A stretch of DNA of 64,000 nucleotides from Actinophytocola sp049647105 (GCF_049647105.1 NZ_JBARWZ010000168.1:1-64000), one strand, 5' to 3'; shown: positions 34,272 through 43,151, numbered from the stretch's first letter. Numbers and translations: made by a program. The notes: a model not told the origin generated them from the sequence alone.

Positions 34272-35699
34272 ATGTGGGAATACGCGCCGGCTCCCGAGAA
34301 CCGGGACATCGCGAACCTCAAGCCCAGCTACCGGATGTTCCTCGACGGCGAGTTCGTCGACGGCGCCGGTGAGCCGCTGAAGACGATCAACCCGGCCACC
34401 GAGGAGGTGCTGGCCGAGGTCGGCACCGCCGACAAGAACGACGTGGACCGCGCGGTCAAGGCCGCCCGCCGCGCCTACGACCGCGTGTGGGGGAAGATGC
34501 CGGGCGCCGAGCGCGCCAAGTACATCTACCGGATCGCCCGCATGATCGCGGAGCGCGCGCGTGAGCTGGCCGTGCTGGAGAGCCTCGACAACGGCAAGCC
34601 GATCAAGGAGTCGCGGGACGTCGACGTGCCGACCGCGTCCGCGCACTTCTTCTACCACGCGGGCTGGGCGGACAAGCTCGGCTACGCGGGGCTGGGGCCC
34701 GACCCGAAGCCGCTGGGCGTCGCGGGGCAGGTCATCCCGTGGAACTTCCCGCTGCTGATGGCCGCGTGGAAGATCGCACCCGCGCTGGCCTGCGGCAACA
34801 CCGTCGTGCTCAAGCCCGCGGAGACCACGCCGCTGACCGCGCTCGTGCTCGCCGAGATCATCCAGCAGGCGGAGCTGCCGCCTGGCGTGGTCAACATTCT
34901 GCCCGGCGCCGGTGACGTCGGCGCCGAGCTGGTCACCCACGCCGGGGTCGACAAGGTCGCGTTCACCGGCTCCACCGACGTCGGCAAGCTCATCCAGCGC
35001 TCGCTCGCGGGCAAGGGCAAGAAGGTCACGCTCGAGCTGGGCGGCAAGGCGGCCAACGTGGTGTTCGACGACGCGCCGCTCGACCAGGCCGTCGAGGGCA
35101 TCGTCAACGGCATCTTCTTCAACCAGGGCCACGTCTGCTGCGCGGGCTCGCGGCTGCTGGTGCAGGAGTCGGTCGCCGACGAGCTGATCGAGAAGCTGCA
35201 CGCCAGGGTCTCGACGTTGCGGATCGGCGACCCGCTCGACAAGAACACCGACGTCGGCGCGATCAACTCACGCGAACAGCTCACGAGGATCACCGAGCTG
35301 GTCGAGTCCGGCGAGAGCGAGGGCGCGGACAAGTGGGTGAGCCCGTGTCCGTTGCCGGAGAAGGGTTTCTTCTTCGCGCCGACCGTGTTCTCCGGTGTCA
35401 GCCAGGCCATGCGGATCGCCCGCGAGGAGATCTTCGGCCCCGTGCTTTCGGTGCTGACGTTCCGCACCCCGGACGAGGCCGTCGCGAAGGCCAACAACAC
35501 GCCATACGGGCTGTCCGCGGGCATCTGGACGGACAAGGGCTCGCGCATCCTCTGGATGGCGAACAAGCTCCGTGCCGGTGTGGTGTGGGCCAACACGTTC
35601 AACCGCTTCGACCCGACCGCGCCGTTCGGCGGCTACCAGGAGTCCGGGTTCGGCCGCGAGGGTGGCCGCACGGGACTGGAGGCATATCTCGATGTCTGA
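34272..35699 (+). CDS. NAD(P)-dependent aldehyde dehydrogenase, catalytic subunit
   Basis: 475 residues. The nucleophilic Cys is in FFNQGHVCCAGSR, the general base Glu in VTLELGGKAANV and the cofactor site in VIPWNFPLLMAAW; NTFNRFDPTAPFGGYQESGFGRE closes the active site. It begins one base after deoC, so acetaldehyde from DeoC is a likely substrate. Its last codons overlap the next gene, a shorter ALDH-fold protein. The two together resemble a split version of two-domain ALDH16 enzymes. Confidence 0.88.
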   Translation: MWEYAPAPENRDIANLKPSYRMFLDGEFVDGAGEPLKTINPATEEVLAEVGTADKNDVDRAVKAARRAYDRVWGKMPGAERAKYIYRIARMIAERARELAVLESLDNGKPIKESRDVDVPTASAHFFYHAGWADKLGYAGLGPDPKPLGVAGQVIPWNFPLLMAAWKIAPALACGNTVVLKPAETTPLTALVLAEIIQQAELPPGVVNILPGAGDVGAELVTHAGVDKVAFTGSTDVGKLIQRSLAGKGKKVTLELGGKAANVVFDDAPLDQAVEGIVNGIFFNQGHVCCAGSRLLVQESVADELIEKLHARVSTLRIGDPLDKNTDVGAINSREQLTRITELVESGESEGADKWVSPCPLPEKGFFFAPTVFSGVSQAMRIAREEIFGPVLSVLTFRTPDEAVAKANNTPYGLSAGIWTDKGSRILWMANKLRAGVVWANTFNRFDPTAPFGGYQESGFGREGGRTGLEAYLDV

Positions 35700-36558
35700 C
35701 CGTCTGTCTGTCGCCAAGACGTACAAGCTCTACATCGGCGGCGCGTTCCCGCGTTCCGAGTCCGGCCGCTCCTACCCGGTGCGGGACAGCAAGGGCGGGT
35801 TCCTCGCGAACGCCGCCCAGGGCTCCCGCAAGGACGTCCGCGAAGCGGTGGTGGCCGCCCGCAAGGCGTTCGGCGGCTGGTCCGGTGCCACCGCCTACAA
35901 CCGGGGCCAGGTGCTGTACCGGGTGGCGGAGCTGCTGGAGGGCAGGCGGGAGCAGTTCATCGCCGAAACCGCCGCCAGCGAAGGCGTCGCCACCAAGAAG
36001 GCACAGTCCACTGTGGACGCCGCGATCGACAGGTGGGTCTGGTACGCGGGCTGGACCGACAAGATCGCGACCGTCCTCGGCGCGTCGAACCCGGTCGCGG
36101 GGCCGTACTTCTCGTTCTCCGTGCCGGAGCCGACGGGGGTCGTCGGCGTGCTCGCGCCGCAGTCCTCGTCGCTGCTGGGGCTCATCAGTGTGGTCGCGCC
36201 GGTGATCGCCACCGGCAACACCGCCGTCGTGGTCACCTCGCAGGACCGGCCGCTGCCCGCGATCACCCTGTCCGAGGTGCTCGCCACGTCCGACGTGCCG
36301 GGCGGGGTGGTCAACATCGTCACCGGCCGGACCGCGGAGCTGGCGCCGTGGCTCGCCTCGCACGCCGATGTCAACGCGCTGGACCTGGCGGGCGCGCCGG
36401 AGTCGATGCGGGCCGAGCTGGAGGGCGCCGCGGCCGATACGGTCAAGCGGGTGCTGCGGGCCAAGGCCACCGAGCCGGACTGGACCGCGCAACCGGACAT
36501 CGCCCGGCTGCGCTCGTTCGTCGAGACGAAGACGGTGTGGCATCCGATGGGAGTCTGA
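35692..36558 (+). CDS. Truncated ALDH-fold protein without catalytic cysteine
   Basis: 288 residues from ATG 35692, which lies inside the end of the preceding ALDH gene. It aligns with the N-terminal cofactor-binding part of aldehyde dehydrogenases (YIGGAFPRSESGR, ANAAQGSRKDV, SVPEPTGVVGVLAP, NTAVVVTSQDRPLPA). It ends before the region that would carry the catalytic Cys, and the usual VELGGK glutamate is also missing. In bacterial ALDH16 a catalytic ALDH domain is followed by just such a non-catalytic half domain in one chain. Here the pieces are separate but translationally coupled. A structural subunit is the best guess. Confidence 0.75.
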   Translation: MSDRLSVAKTYKLYIGGAFPRSESGRSYPVRDSKGGFLANAAQGSRKDVREAVVAARKAFGGWSGATAYNRGQVLYRVAELLEGRREQFIAETAASEGVATKKAQSTVDAAIDRWVWYAGWTDKIATVLGASNPVAGPYFSFSVPEPTGVVGVLAPQSSSLLGLISVVAPVIATGNTAVVVTSQDRPLPAITLSEVLATSDVPGGVVNIVTGRTAELAPWLASHADVNALDLAGAPESMRAELEGAAADTVKRVLRAKATEPDWTAQPDIARLRSFVETKTVWHPMGV

Positions 36559-36656
36559 TCGGCGGATTCACCCATATGTCGTGGCCGAGTTGACCTAATC
36601 TTGGGACGGGGAGCCACCGGGGGCTGGTGTGCGTCAGACCCGTCAGGAGGGGACAG

Positions 36657-37013
36657 ATGACGAACCACGACGAGCCGTTGCCACCGCCGCCTGGTTACGA
36701 CGCGGAGGAGGGTGCCTTCGCGAGCTTCGCCAGTGGGTACCGGCCGCTGGCCGACGACCTGAACCGGGCGACGGGCAACAACCTCGGCGCGCACGCGGCA
36801 ATGGACGGCAACGCGTTCTCACGGGTCGGCAACGAGGTGGGGCTCGCCGACGCCATCCGCAACGCGACGCGGAGCCAGCTCGATCGCGTGAACGGGCTGT
36901 CGGGCAACACCACCTCGATGGCGGACGCGGTCGGCAGGACGTGGACGAACTACGTCGACATCGAGGACGAGGGTGACCAGCGGATGCGGCGGGCGATCGG
37001 GGAGATTTCGTGA
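36657..37013 (+). CDS. Type VII secretion-associated small protein
   Basis: 118 residues, ATG six bases after AGGAGGGG. The sequence has an acidic, proline-rich start and a helical body (LGAHAAMDGNAFSRVGNEVGLADAIRNAT... and SMADAVGRTWTNYVDIEDEGDQRM) like the EspC/PE-type partners found beside WXG100 proteins in Pseudonocardiales. TAATCT at 36596-36601 is a plausible -10. It overlaps the next gene (GTGA), which carries a WXG-type N terminus, so the two probably pair. Confidence 0.65.
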   Translation: MTNHDEPLPPPPGYDAEEGAFASFASGYRPLADDLNRATGNNLGAHAAMDGNAFSRVGNEVGLADAIRNATRSQLDRVNGLSGNTTSMADAVGRTWTNYVDIEDEGDQRMRRAIGEIS

Positions 37014-38107
37014 GTCCGACAACGGTTCCCCTTGTCATGCCGCTCGTCCAGCCCGCCGCCGACGCGCAGCGCCAGCTGGCGACCGACGACGGCGCGATCG
37101 AGGGCGTCGGCCAGGCGCACGGCGACGTCCAGAACGCGCTGTACACCTACGACACGGACGCGGGCAGCCAGGTCCGCACGCTGCAGAGCGGCTGGGAGGG
37201 TGGCTCCGCCGACCGCCAGGCCGCCGACGCCACCACGATGAGCACCGCGACCAAGGACATCAGCGAGTACAGCGCCGAGGTCCAGTCCGCGGTGCGCGAC
37301 GCGGCGGGCGTCCTCAAGGTCGGTCAGGGCACCAACCAGCAGCTCATCGACAACTTCATGGACAAGGCGGCCGAGCTGCTGTCGGCCGCGGCTGCGCTGC
37401 GTGCGGCTGGTGACCACGCAGGCGCGCAGGCCAAGATCTCCGAGCTGATCCGCCTCGGCGCACAGGTCAGCGGCGAGAGCAGCACGAACCTCGAAGCGGT
37501 CATGACGCAGCTGACGGGCGTGGTCGACCGCCTCAACGGCGGCGGCGCCACGACCCCGTCCAGCGCCGAGTCCAACAGCCCGCCCGCCGCCTACAACAGC
37601 GGTGGCGGCGGCGGCGGCGGTGGTGGAGACGGCGGCGGTGGCGGCGGGGGAGGCGGCGGTGTCGTCACCAAGAAACGCCTCCCGGTCGCGATCCCGCCGC
37701 AGCCTGGCACGGGCGTCGCGGTGAACCTGCCCGACGGCAGCACGGTCATGGCCCCGAACGAGACCGCGGCGAAGGCTGTCCGCGCCGCGCTCGGCCAGCT
37801 TGGCGTCCCGTATGTGTGGGGCGGCACCGCACCCGGTGTCGGTCTCGACTGCAGCGGCCTGACCCAGTACGCGTACGGCGAGGGCGGCCTGGACATCCCG
37901 CGCACCTCCCGCGAACAGGACATCGGCGCGGAGGTCCCGTCGGCGGACCAGCTGCTGCCCGGCGACCTGGTCTGCTGGGAGGGCCACGTGGCCATGTACA
38001 TCGGCAACGGCCAGATCGTCGAGGCCGGCGATCCGGTCCAGGTCGGTCCACTACGCACGACGAACTCGGGGATGCCGTTCGTTGGCTTCTACCGTCCGAC
38101 TGGATGA
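37010..38107 (+). CDS. WXG100-like protein with C-terminal NlpC/P60 peptidase
   Basis: 365 residues. Residues 1-170 form a WXG100-like helical hairpin (LQSGWEGGSADRQ near 60) and an alpha-helical extension. A linker contains two polyglycine runs around one Asp (about residues 199-217). Residues 240-365 are an NlpC/P60 domain with catalytic Cys in DCSGLTQYAYG and His in GHVAMYIGNG. There is no Sec signal, so export is expected through type VII secretion; the enzyme would then cut peptidoglycan peptides. Two YbaB-family genes follow. The arrangement is reminiscent of EspC-like/effector pairs. Confidence 0.78.
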   Translation: MSPTTVPLVMPLVQPAADAQRQLATDDGAIEGVGQAHGDVQNALYTYDTDAGSQVRTLQSGWEGGSADRQAADATTMSTATKDISEYSAEVQSAVRDAAGVLKVGQGTNQQLIDNFMDKAAELLSAAAALRAAGDHAGAQAKISELIRLGAQVSGESSTNLEAVMTQLTGVVDRLNGGGATTPSSAESNSPPAAYNSGGGGGGGGGDGGGGGGGGGGVVTKKRLPVAIPPQPGTGVAVNLPDGSTVMAPNETAAKAVRAALGQLGVPYVWGGTAPGVGLDCSGLTQYAYGEGGLDIPRTSREQDIGAEVPSADQLLPGDLVCWEGHVAMYIGNGQIVEAGDPVQVGPLRTTNSGMPFVGFYRPTG

Positions 38108-38214
38108 CCGCCCCACCCTCCCAACGGACGGCACGGGTCACGACTTGCGGCGGACTGGCGCGCTTGTCGGACCTTTCGGGCACACTTGTGCGGTACCGGG
38201 GATCAGGAGGGGTC

Positions 38215-38625
38215 GTGGAGATCGACATCGACCACGAGATGGCGGCATTGGACCGCAAGGTCGCCCACGCCGACGAACAGGCGCAGGCGCAGGTCGCGCG
38301 CGTCGGCCGGGTCACCGGCAAGGCCAGGTCGCCGGACGGTGGCATCGAGGTCGTGGTGGCGCCGGGCGGGCTGCTGACCGCGCTGCGGCTCTCGCCTGCC
38401 GCGGTGTCGGGTGACATGGAGACGCTGGCCCGCAACATCACCTCGCTCGCCGACCGGGCGACGCGCCGGGCGGGCAGCAACATGTACAAGACGCTGTCGC
38501 CGGTCCTCGGTGAGCGCGGCGAGAAACACCTGGAGTCGCTGGGTTACGTGCCGGTGGACGACGAGGAGGACGCCGCGGACGTCGACTTCTCCGACCCGCT
38601 CAAGCACCGCGGTGGCCGTCGGTGA
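38215..38625 (+). CDS. YbaB/EbfC-family protein 1
   Basis: 136 residues from GTG 38215, which has AGGAGGGG upstream; the open frame before it lacks support. The helix DHEMAALDRKVAHADEQAQAQVARV and strand segment GGIEVVVAPGGLLTALRLS match the YbaB dimer fold, with an acidic C-terminal tail. Canonical YbaB binds DNA; divergent copies beside type VII genes in actinomycetes have unknown roles. The stop overlaps the next YbaB gene (GTGA). Confidence 0.72.
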   Translation: MEIDIDHEMAALDRKVAHADEQAQAQVARVGRVTGKARSPDGGIEVVVAPGGLLTALRLSPAAVSGDMETLARNITSLADRATRRAGSNMYKTLSPVLGERGEKHLESLGYVPVDDEEDAADVDFSDPLKHRGGRR

Positions 38626-39110
38626 TCGAACGCGAGCCGATCAACCGCAGCACGCGGCAGATGATCGAGGACGGCAGGGCCCGCCAGGAGGCATTGTCCA
38701 AAGTGGACGAAATCCTGGCCACGGTCACCGGCACCGCGCACGATCGCAACAGCACCATCGAGGTGACCGTCGACGGCCGGGGGAAGCTCGTGCGCCTGCG
38801 GCTGGCGCAGGAGGCCGCGCGCTACGGGCCCGACGGGCTCGCGCGGCTGATCGTGAAGGTCGCCGAGGTCGCCATGGACGACGCGACCCAGACCGGCTAC
38901 AACAAGGTCGCGCTACTGCTCGGTGACAACCTGACCTACGCTTTGGAGCAGCTGTCCGGCCGGTCGGCCCCTGCTCGGACGCCCGGCGGCGACGGCATCA
39001 CGGCCGAGGAGTTCCAGGCGCGGCGCGACAAACGGGTCACGGGAGAGTCCCCCGATTCATCCGATGAACTCGACTCGTTCGACCCGTCATCGCTACGGTC
39101 CGACCGGTGA
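38622..39110 (+). CDS. YbaB/EbfC-family protein 2
   Basis: 162 residues, GTG start overlapping the previous stop. The core IEVTVDGRGKLVRLRLAQEAARYGPDGLARLI follows the YbaB pattern; a long disordered Asp/Ser-rich tail ends the protein. Different tail and helix sequence from YbaB 1 suggest the two form a heterodimer. Coupled translation supports that idea. Confidence 0.7.
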   Translation: MIEREPINRSTRQMIEDGRARQEALSKVDEILATVTGTAHDRNSTIEVTVDGRGKLVRLRLAQEAARYGPDGLARLIVKVAEVAMDDATQTGYNKVALLLGDNLTYALEQLSGRSAPARTPGGDGITAEEFQARRDKRVTGESPDSSDELDSFDPSSLRSDR

Positions 39111-39188
39111 TCCACCATGTTTCCCCGACCACGTAGGCTTCCCGTCGTTCTGAGTGCCCGACGGATTGCCTGACCTGGAGGTCCAGCA

Positions 39189-40490
39189 ATGTCCCAGGAC
39201 ATCGTCTCGATCGAGCTCGGCCTGCCCCAGGGCGATGTCGTCACACTGTGGGCGCCGCGCTGGCGGGAGGACGGCGAGGAGTGGGAGGCCTTCCTCGGCC
39301 ACGAGGACGACCTGTACGCGTTCCCGGACGCCGCCCACCTCGCCGCGTTCGTCCGCACCGTCGACGAGCACGACCTCGCCGACCACCCGGCATGGGATGT
39401 CGTGCCCGAGCTGTCCGTGCCGGAGCTGCTGCCCGACGAGGCGCATACCTACGACCTCGTCGGCGTGCCCGAGCTGGCAGCCGAGGAACCGGACACGTGG
39501 ACGATCGGCGAGCTCGCCGACATCATCACGATCGTCCGGTCGCTCGCCGACGTGTGCGAGCTGGACGAGGTGCACGAGGTGCTGAACTCGGCCGCCGGGT
39601 TCTCCGTGCTGGAGCAGGGCACGTTCCCGTTCACCGGCCGCGAGGGCGAGAAGCTCTGGACCGACCTCGCCGAGACCATCGCAGAGCGGTGGGACGAGAT
39701 CCTCGACGCGATCGATGACGTCGTCGTGGTCCCGGATGTCGACAAGGCGACGCTGGACGAGACCACTGACGAGCTGGCGGCGTTCCAGGCCGAGTCCGCG
39801 GAGGCGGAGAGCGCGCTGGACACCGAGGACGCCGACGACGTCGTCGAGGACGAGTCCAAAAAGGACGACGCGGAGGACGCGGACGAGGACGCCGACGACG
39901 AGGAAGAAGAGGAAGAAGAGGCCGAGCCGGAGCCGGTCGGCTTCTGGGCCGAGGTGGGCATCGACCCCATCAAGATCATCACGGCGGAGGCGGAGTACTA
40001 CACCCTCCGCTGCTACCTCGATGACGAGCCGATCTTCCTCGGCTCGAAGGGCAAGATCGCGGTCACCAAGTCCCCTCGGGCGCTGGCCAAGCACATCGCG
40101 CAGTCCGTGAACGAGGACAACGACCTGTCCGAGGTCTCCACGTGGGACGACGTCGCGACCAAGGCGACCGACGGCAGCCTCGAGATCGAGGTCGAGACCG
40201 ACAACACCTACGTGCTGAACGGGCTCGCCGACGACATCGAGGAAGGCCCGGACGCGGTCGACCCGGTCCAGCTCGACCTGGCAGTGGAGTTGCTGAACGA
40301 CGCCGCCGACTGGGCGGGCGACAAGAGCGTGTCCGAGGGGCTGGCCCAGTCCGAGAGCCTTGGCTGGCTGGTCTCGTTCGTGCTGCGACCCGACCCGACG
40401 CGCCTGGCGCCGAGCGCGCCGTTCGACGCGGAGGTCGAGTCGTGGCGCGCCCTGGTGAGCGACTTCGAGGAACGCCTCGACATCAAGTGA
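39189..40490 (+). CDS. Rv3311-like conserved actinobacterial protein (often called primosomal protein)
   Basis: 433 residues, ATG after GGAGG; TAGGCT at 39133-39138 is a likely -10. Two globular parts (1-185 and 245-433) flank a very acidic linker around 195-245 containing a run of seven glutamates. The position next to adenosine deaminase and other salvage genes matches Rv3311 of M. tuberculosis. Databases often label the family primosomal protein without experimental basis. I see no nucleic acid-binding motif; the function is unknown. Confidence 0.75.
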   Translation: MSQDIVSIELGLPQGDVVTLWAPRWREDGEEWEAFLGHEDDLYAFPDAAHLAAFVRTVDEHDLADHPAWDVVPELSVPELLPDEAHTYDLVGVPELAAEEPDTWTIGELADIITIVRSLADVCELDEVHEVLNSAAGFSVLEQGTFPFTGREGEKLWTDLAETIAERWDEILDAIDDVVVVPDVDKATLDETTDELAAFQAESAEAESALDTEDADDVVEDESKKDDAEDADEDADDEEEEEEEAEPEPVGFWAEVGIDPIKIITAEAEYYTLRCYLDDEPIFLGSKGKIAVTKSPRALAKHIAQSVNEDNDLSEVSTWDDVATKATDGSLEIEVETDNTYVLNGLADDIEEGPDAVDPVQLDLAVELLNDAADWAGDKSVSEGLAQSESLGWLVSFVLRPDPTRLAPSAPFDAEVESWRALVSDFEERLDIK

Positions 40491-40498
40491 CCAGCGGA

Positions 40499-40526
40499 AA
40501 GGGCCCCGTCCTTCGACGGGGCCCTT
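40499..40526. terminator. Bidirectional terminator between convergent Rv3311-like and add genes
   Basis: AAGGGCCCCGTC (40499-40510) and its exact complement (40515-40526) surround a CTTC tetraloop. A C/T-rich tract follows on the plus strand. It separates convergent stops. Confidence 0.85.
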
Positions 40527-40533
40527 TCCCGTG

Positions 40534-41634
40534 TCAGCCCGTCAGCGCGGCGTAACCCGGCTTGATCACCGTGTCGATGATGGCGAGGCGCTCGTCGAAC
40601 CCGATGAACGCGGACTTCATCGCGTTGATCGTGAACCACCGCAGGTCCGCCCAGTCGTAGCCGAACTGGTCCACCAGCGTGGACATCTCCGACGACATCG
40701 AACAACCCGACATCAGCCGGTTGTCGGTGTTGACGGTCACCCGGAAGCGCAGCTTGGTGAGTAGTCCGATCGGGTGGTCGGCGATCGACGTCGCCGCACC
40801 GGTCTGCACGTTGGACGACGGGCACATCTCGAGCGGGATGCGGCGGTCGCGGACATAGCTCGCGAGCCTGCCCAGCTGCACGGTGCCGTCGTCGTCGACC
40901 TTGATGTCGTCGACGATCCGCACACCGTGCCCCAGCCGCTCCGCTCCGCAGTGCTGGAGGGCCTCCCAGATCGACGGGAGACCGAACGCCTCACCGGCGT
41001 GGATCGTGAAGTGCGCGTTCTGCTGCCGCAGGTACTCGAACGCGTCCAGGTTGCGCGTGGGAGGGAAACCCGCCTCCGGGCCCGCGATGTCGAAGCCGAC
41101 CACGCCGGTGTCGCGGTGCCGCACCGCCAGTTCGGCGATCTCCAGCGAACGCGCGTTCTGCCGCATGGCGCACAGGAGCGTGCCGATCCGGATCCGGTGG
41201 CCCGCCTCCAGCGCGCGTGCGGTGCCGACGCGGAAACCTTCCTGCACCGCTTCCACGATCGTGTCGAGATCGAGCCCGTTCTCACAGAACAGCTCCGGTG
41301 CGTAACGCACCTCCGCGTACACGACACCGTCAGCGGCGAGGTCCTCCGCGCACTCGGCTGCGACCCGCACCAGCGCGTCGGTCGTCTGCATGACACCGCA
41401 CGTGTGCGCGAACGTCTCGAGGTACCGCACGAGCGAGCCCGAGTCGGCCGACTCCGTGAACCAGTGGCCGAGTTCGTCGACGTCGCTGGTGGGGAGTTCG
41501 CGGTAGCCGCACGCGTCGGCCAGTTCGATCACCGTGGCGGGCCGGAGGCCACCATCCAGGTGGTCGTGAAGGAGAACTTTGGGTGCGGTTCTGACAGCCT
41601 CCGGGGTCACCGGAACGAGGTTCATGCTCGACAT
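40534..41634 (-). CDS. add: Adenosine deaminase
   Basis: 366 residues from ATG 41634; a longer frame upstream is unlikely. Zinc ligands lie in LHDHLDGG near residue 23; HAGE (about 215) holds catalytic residues, with HGVRI and SSNVQTG further on, ending TVNTDNR. It deaminates adenosine and deoxyadenosine to inosine forms for the PNP encoded in this window. TACCGT (41641-41646, minus strand) ends seven bases before the ATG, so initiation is probably leaderless. Confidence 0.94.
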   Translation of the reverse strand: MSSMNLVPVTPEAVRTAPKVLLHDHLDGGLRPATVIELADACGYRELPTSDVDELGHWFTESADSGSLVRYLETFAHTCGVMQTTDALVRVAAECAEDLAADGVVYAEVRYAPELFCENGLDLDTIVEAVQEGFRVGTARALEAGHRIRIGTLLCAMRQNARSLEIAELAVRHRDTGVVGFDIAGPEAGFPPTRNLDAFEYLRQQNAHFTIHAGEAFGLPSIWEALQHCGAERLGHGVRIVDDIKVDDDGTVQLGRLASYVRDRRIPLEMCPSSNVQTGAATSIADHPIGLLTKLRFRVTVNTDNRLMSGCSMSSEMSTLVDQFGYDWADLRWFTINAMKSAFIGFDERLAIIDTVIKPGYAALTG

Positions 41635-41640
41635 GGTGCA

Positions 41641-41646
41641 ACGGTA
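41641..41646 (-). promoter_or_regulatory. -10 box for leaderless add transcript
   Basis: TACCGT on the minus strand, seven bases before the ATG, no ribosome site. The rest of the 222-bp gap holds a TAGGCT -10-like box at 41807-41812 for the gene on the other strand. Confidence 0.5.
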
Positions 41647-41856
41647 CTCGGAGGGCGCCGTCATCCGATCCGGTAATCGTAGCACCACGCAAGGTGATGT
41701 TCGACGGTGGCATTCGCGCCACGGTCAAGCTCCGATCGGCGTAACTATGCGTGTTTGAGCCTGCAAGCAACTAACGGGTGGTGTATTGGCGCGTTCCAGG
41801 AGTGGCTAGGCTTTCAACGTCGGCCCTGCCCCATCCCCACGACGAAGGTCACCTCC

Positions 41857-43074
41857 GTGAACGAGAACAACAACTCGACGGTGCCGTTCGACCGGATGCG
41901 CAACATGTTGGTGCGCGCGGCCGAGATCCGTGAGAGCGAACAGCAGCAGATCTTCGACACGCTGGACGAGATCCACGCCAGGCTCTCGCCGCTGGAGTCC
42001 ATCGGGGCGGTGCGCAAGCGGCTGTCCGAGCTCCCGGACCGCACGGATGTCACGGCGTTGACGTCGCGGGTCGACGACGCGATGGCCAAGCTCGAGTCCC
42101 AGAACACCGCGCTGGCCGCGCTGACCCGTGCCGTCGAGGGCATCGTGGACAAGCTGGCCACGCCGTTCGCGCAGCTGGACGGCCGTCTCGACGGGGTGGC
42201 GGGGCGCTTCGAGGGTGTCGCCGGCCGGATGGACGGGCTTGAGGACAAGCTCGCGAACATCCACCGCCGCATCGACGAGCTCGACGCGAACATCGACAAG
42301 CACCTGGACAAGCAGGACGCGAAGCTCGACGCGCTGCCTGGCAACGTGACCGGCCCGGTGCGCGAGCGCGTCGACGCGGCCACGAACACGCTGCGCGAGC
42401 GCGTGGAAGGCGCCGAGAACACTCTGCGCGTGCGGATCGACGAGGTCGACGGCGCCCTGCGCGGCCAGCTCGACTCGACCCGCGACACCGTCCGCCAGTC
42501 GGTCGTCGACGCGTCGGAGACGGTGCAGGGCAAGCTGGCCGAGGCGGTCGAGGGCCTGCACGCGAACGTCGACCAGAAGTCGACCTCGCTGTCGGCCAAG
42601 GTCGAGGCGTCCCGCAAGACGCTGCAGGACTCGATCGACGAGACGAAGACGACGGTCGACGGCACCGAGCGGCTCGAGGAGCTGGCGGTGCGCCTCGAGC
42701 AGGTGACCGGCCGCCTGGACAGCATGACCACCAGACTCGACGCGGTCGAGGACGGCTTCACCGACAAGATCGCCGACATGGGCAAGACGCTGGCCAAGAG
42801 CCTTTCGACGGTCGAGGGCGTGGTCACCAAGCAGCCGGACACCGAGTCGGTCGTGTCGCTGGTGAAGAAGAGCAACGAGGAGTCGGAGCGCCGCATCGGC
42901 GGGCACCTGGACGAGGCCATGGCCACGTTCGCGGAGCTGATGATGGGTGGCGGCGCCCAGCCACCGCGCCCGCCCGCCACGCTGCCGCGCCAGACCGCGC
43001 GCCGCCGCAACGGCAAGCCGCAGAAGAACAACCCGACGAACGAGGACCACGACGAGGCAGGCGTGTCGAGCTGA
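41857..43074 (+). CDS. Long coiled-coil protein, apolipoprotein-like repeats
   Basis: 405 residues from GTG 41857, seven bases after GAAGGTC; an upstream open frame is not supported. Nearly the whole chain is helical with 11- and 22-residue spacing of charged and hydrophobic residues (LDGRLDGVAGRFEGVAGRMDGLEDKL, IDKHLDKQDAKLDAL, RERVDAATNTLRERVEGAENTLR), similar to apolipoprotein A/E repeats and phage or polarity scaffolds. The last 45 residues are basic and Pro/Asn-rich. No signal peptide or membrane helix. It may be a cytoskeletal or membrane-surface scaffold. The gene is in a transcription unit of its own. Confidence 0.75.
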   Translation: MNENNNSTVPFDRMRNMLVRAAEIRESEQQQIFDTLDEIHARLSPLESIGAVRKRLSELPDRTDVTALTSRVDDAMAKLESQNTALAALTRAVEGIVDKLATPFAQLDGRLDGVAGRFEGVAGRMDGLEDKLANIHRRIDELDANIDKHLDKQDAKLDALPGNVTGPVRERVDAATNTLRERVEGAENTLRVRIDEVDGALRGQLDSTRDTVRQSVVDASETVQGKLAEAVEGLHANVDQKSTSLSAKVEASRKTLQDSIDETKTTVDGTERLEELAVRLEQVTGRLDSMTTRLDAVEDGFTDKIADMGKTLAKSLSTVEGVVTKQPDTESVVSLVKKSNEESERRIGGHLDEAMATFAELMMGGGAQPPRPPATLPRQTARRRNGKPQKNNPTNEDHDEAGVSS

Positions 43075-43105
43075 TCCTGGTCTGATCCCGGTTTCGGGCA
43101 TCGAG

Positions 43106-43146
43106 CCGGACTCGCGACGCCGGCGATGCCGGGCTCGCGAGTCCGG
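43106..43146. terminator. Hairpin between convergent coiled-coil and glpD genes
   Basis: CCGGACTCGCGA (43106-43117) pairs exactly with TCGCGAGTCCGG (43135-43146), with a further GC-rich inner stem. The GGACTCGCG core is also the core of the 22-bp array at 58243-58631, another convergent gap. Confidence 0.75.
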
Positions 43147-43151
43147 GACCG

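Noticed and set aside
37604..37660. Polyglycine-coding GGC repeat as a slippage or assembly artefact
   Set aside because: The frame continues into an intact NlpC/P60 domain, so it is accepted as a linker; its exact length may still vary.
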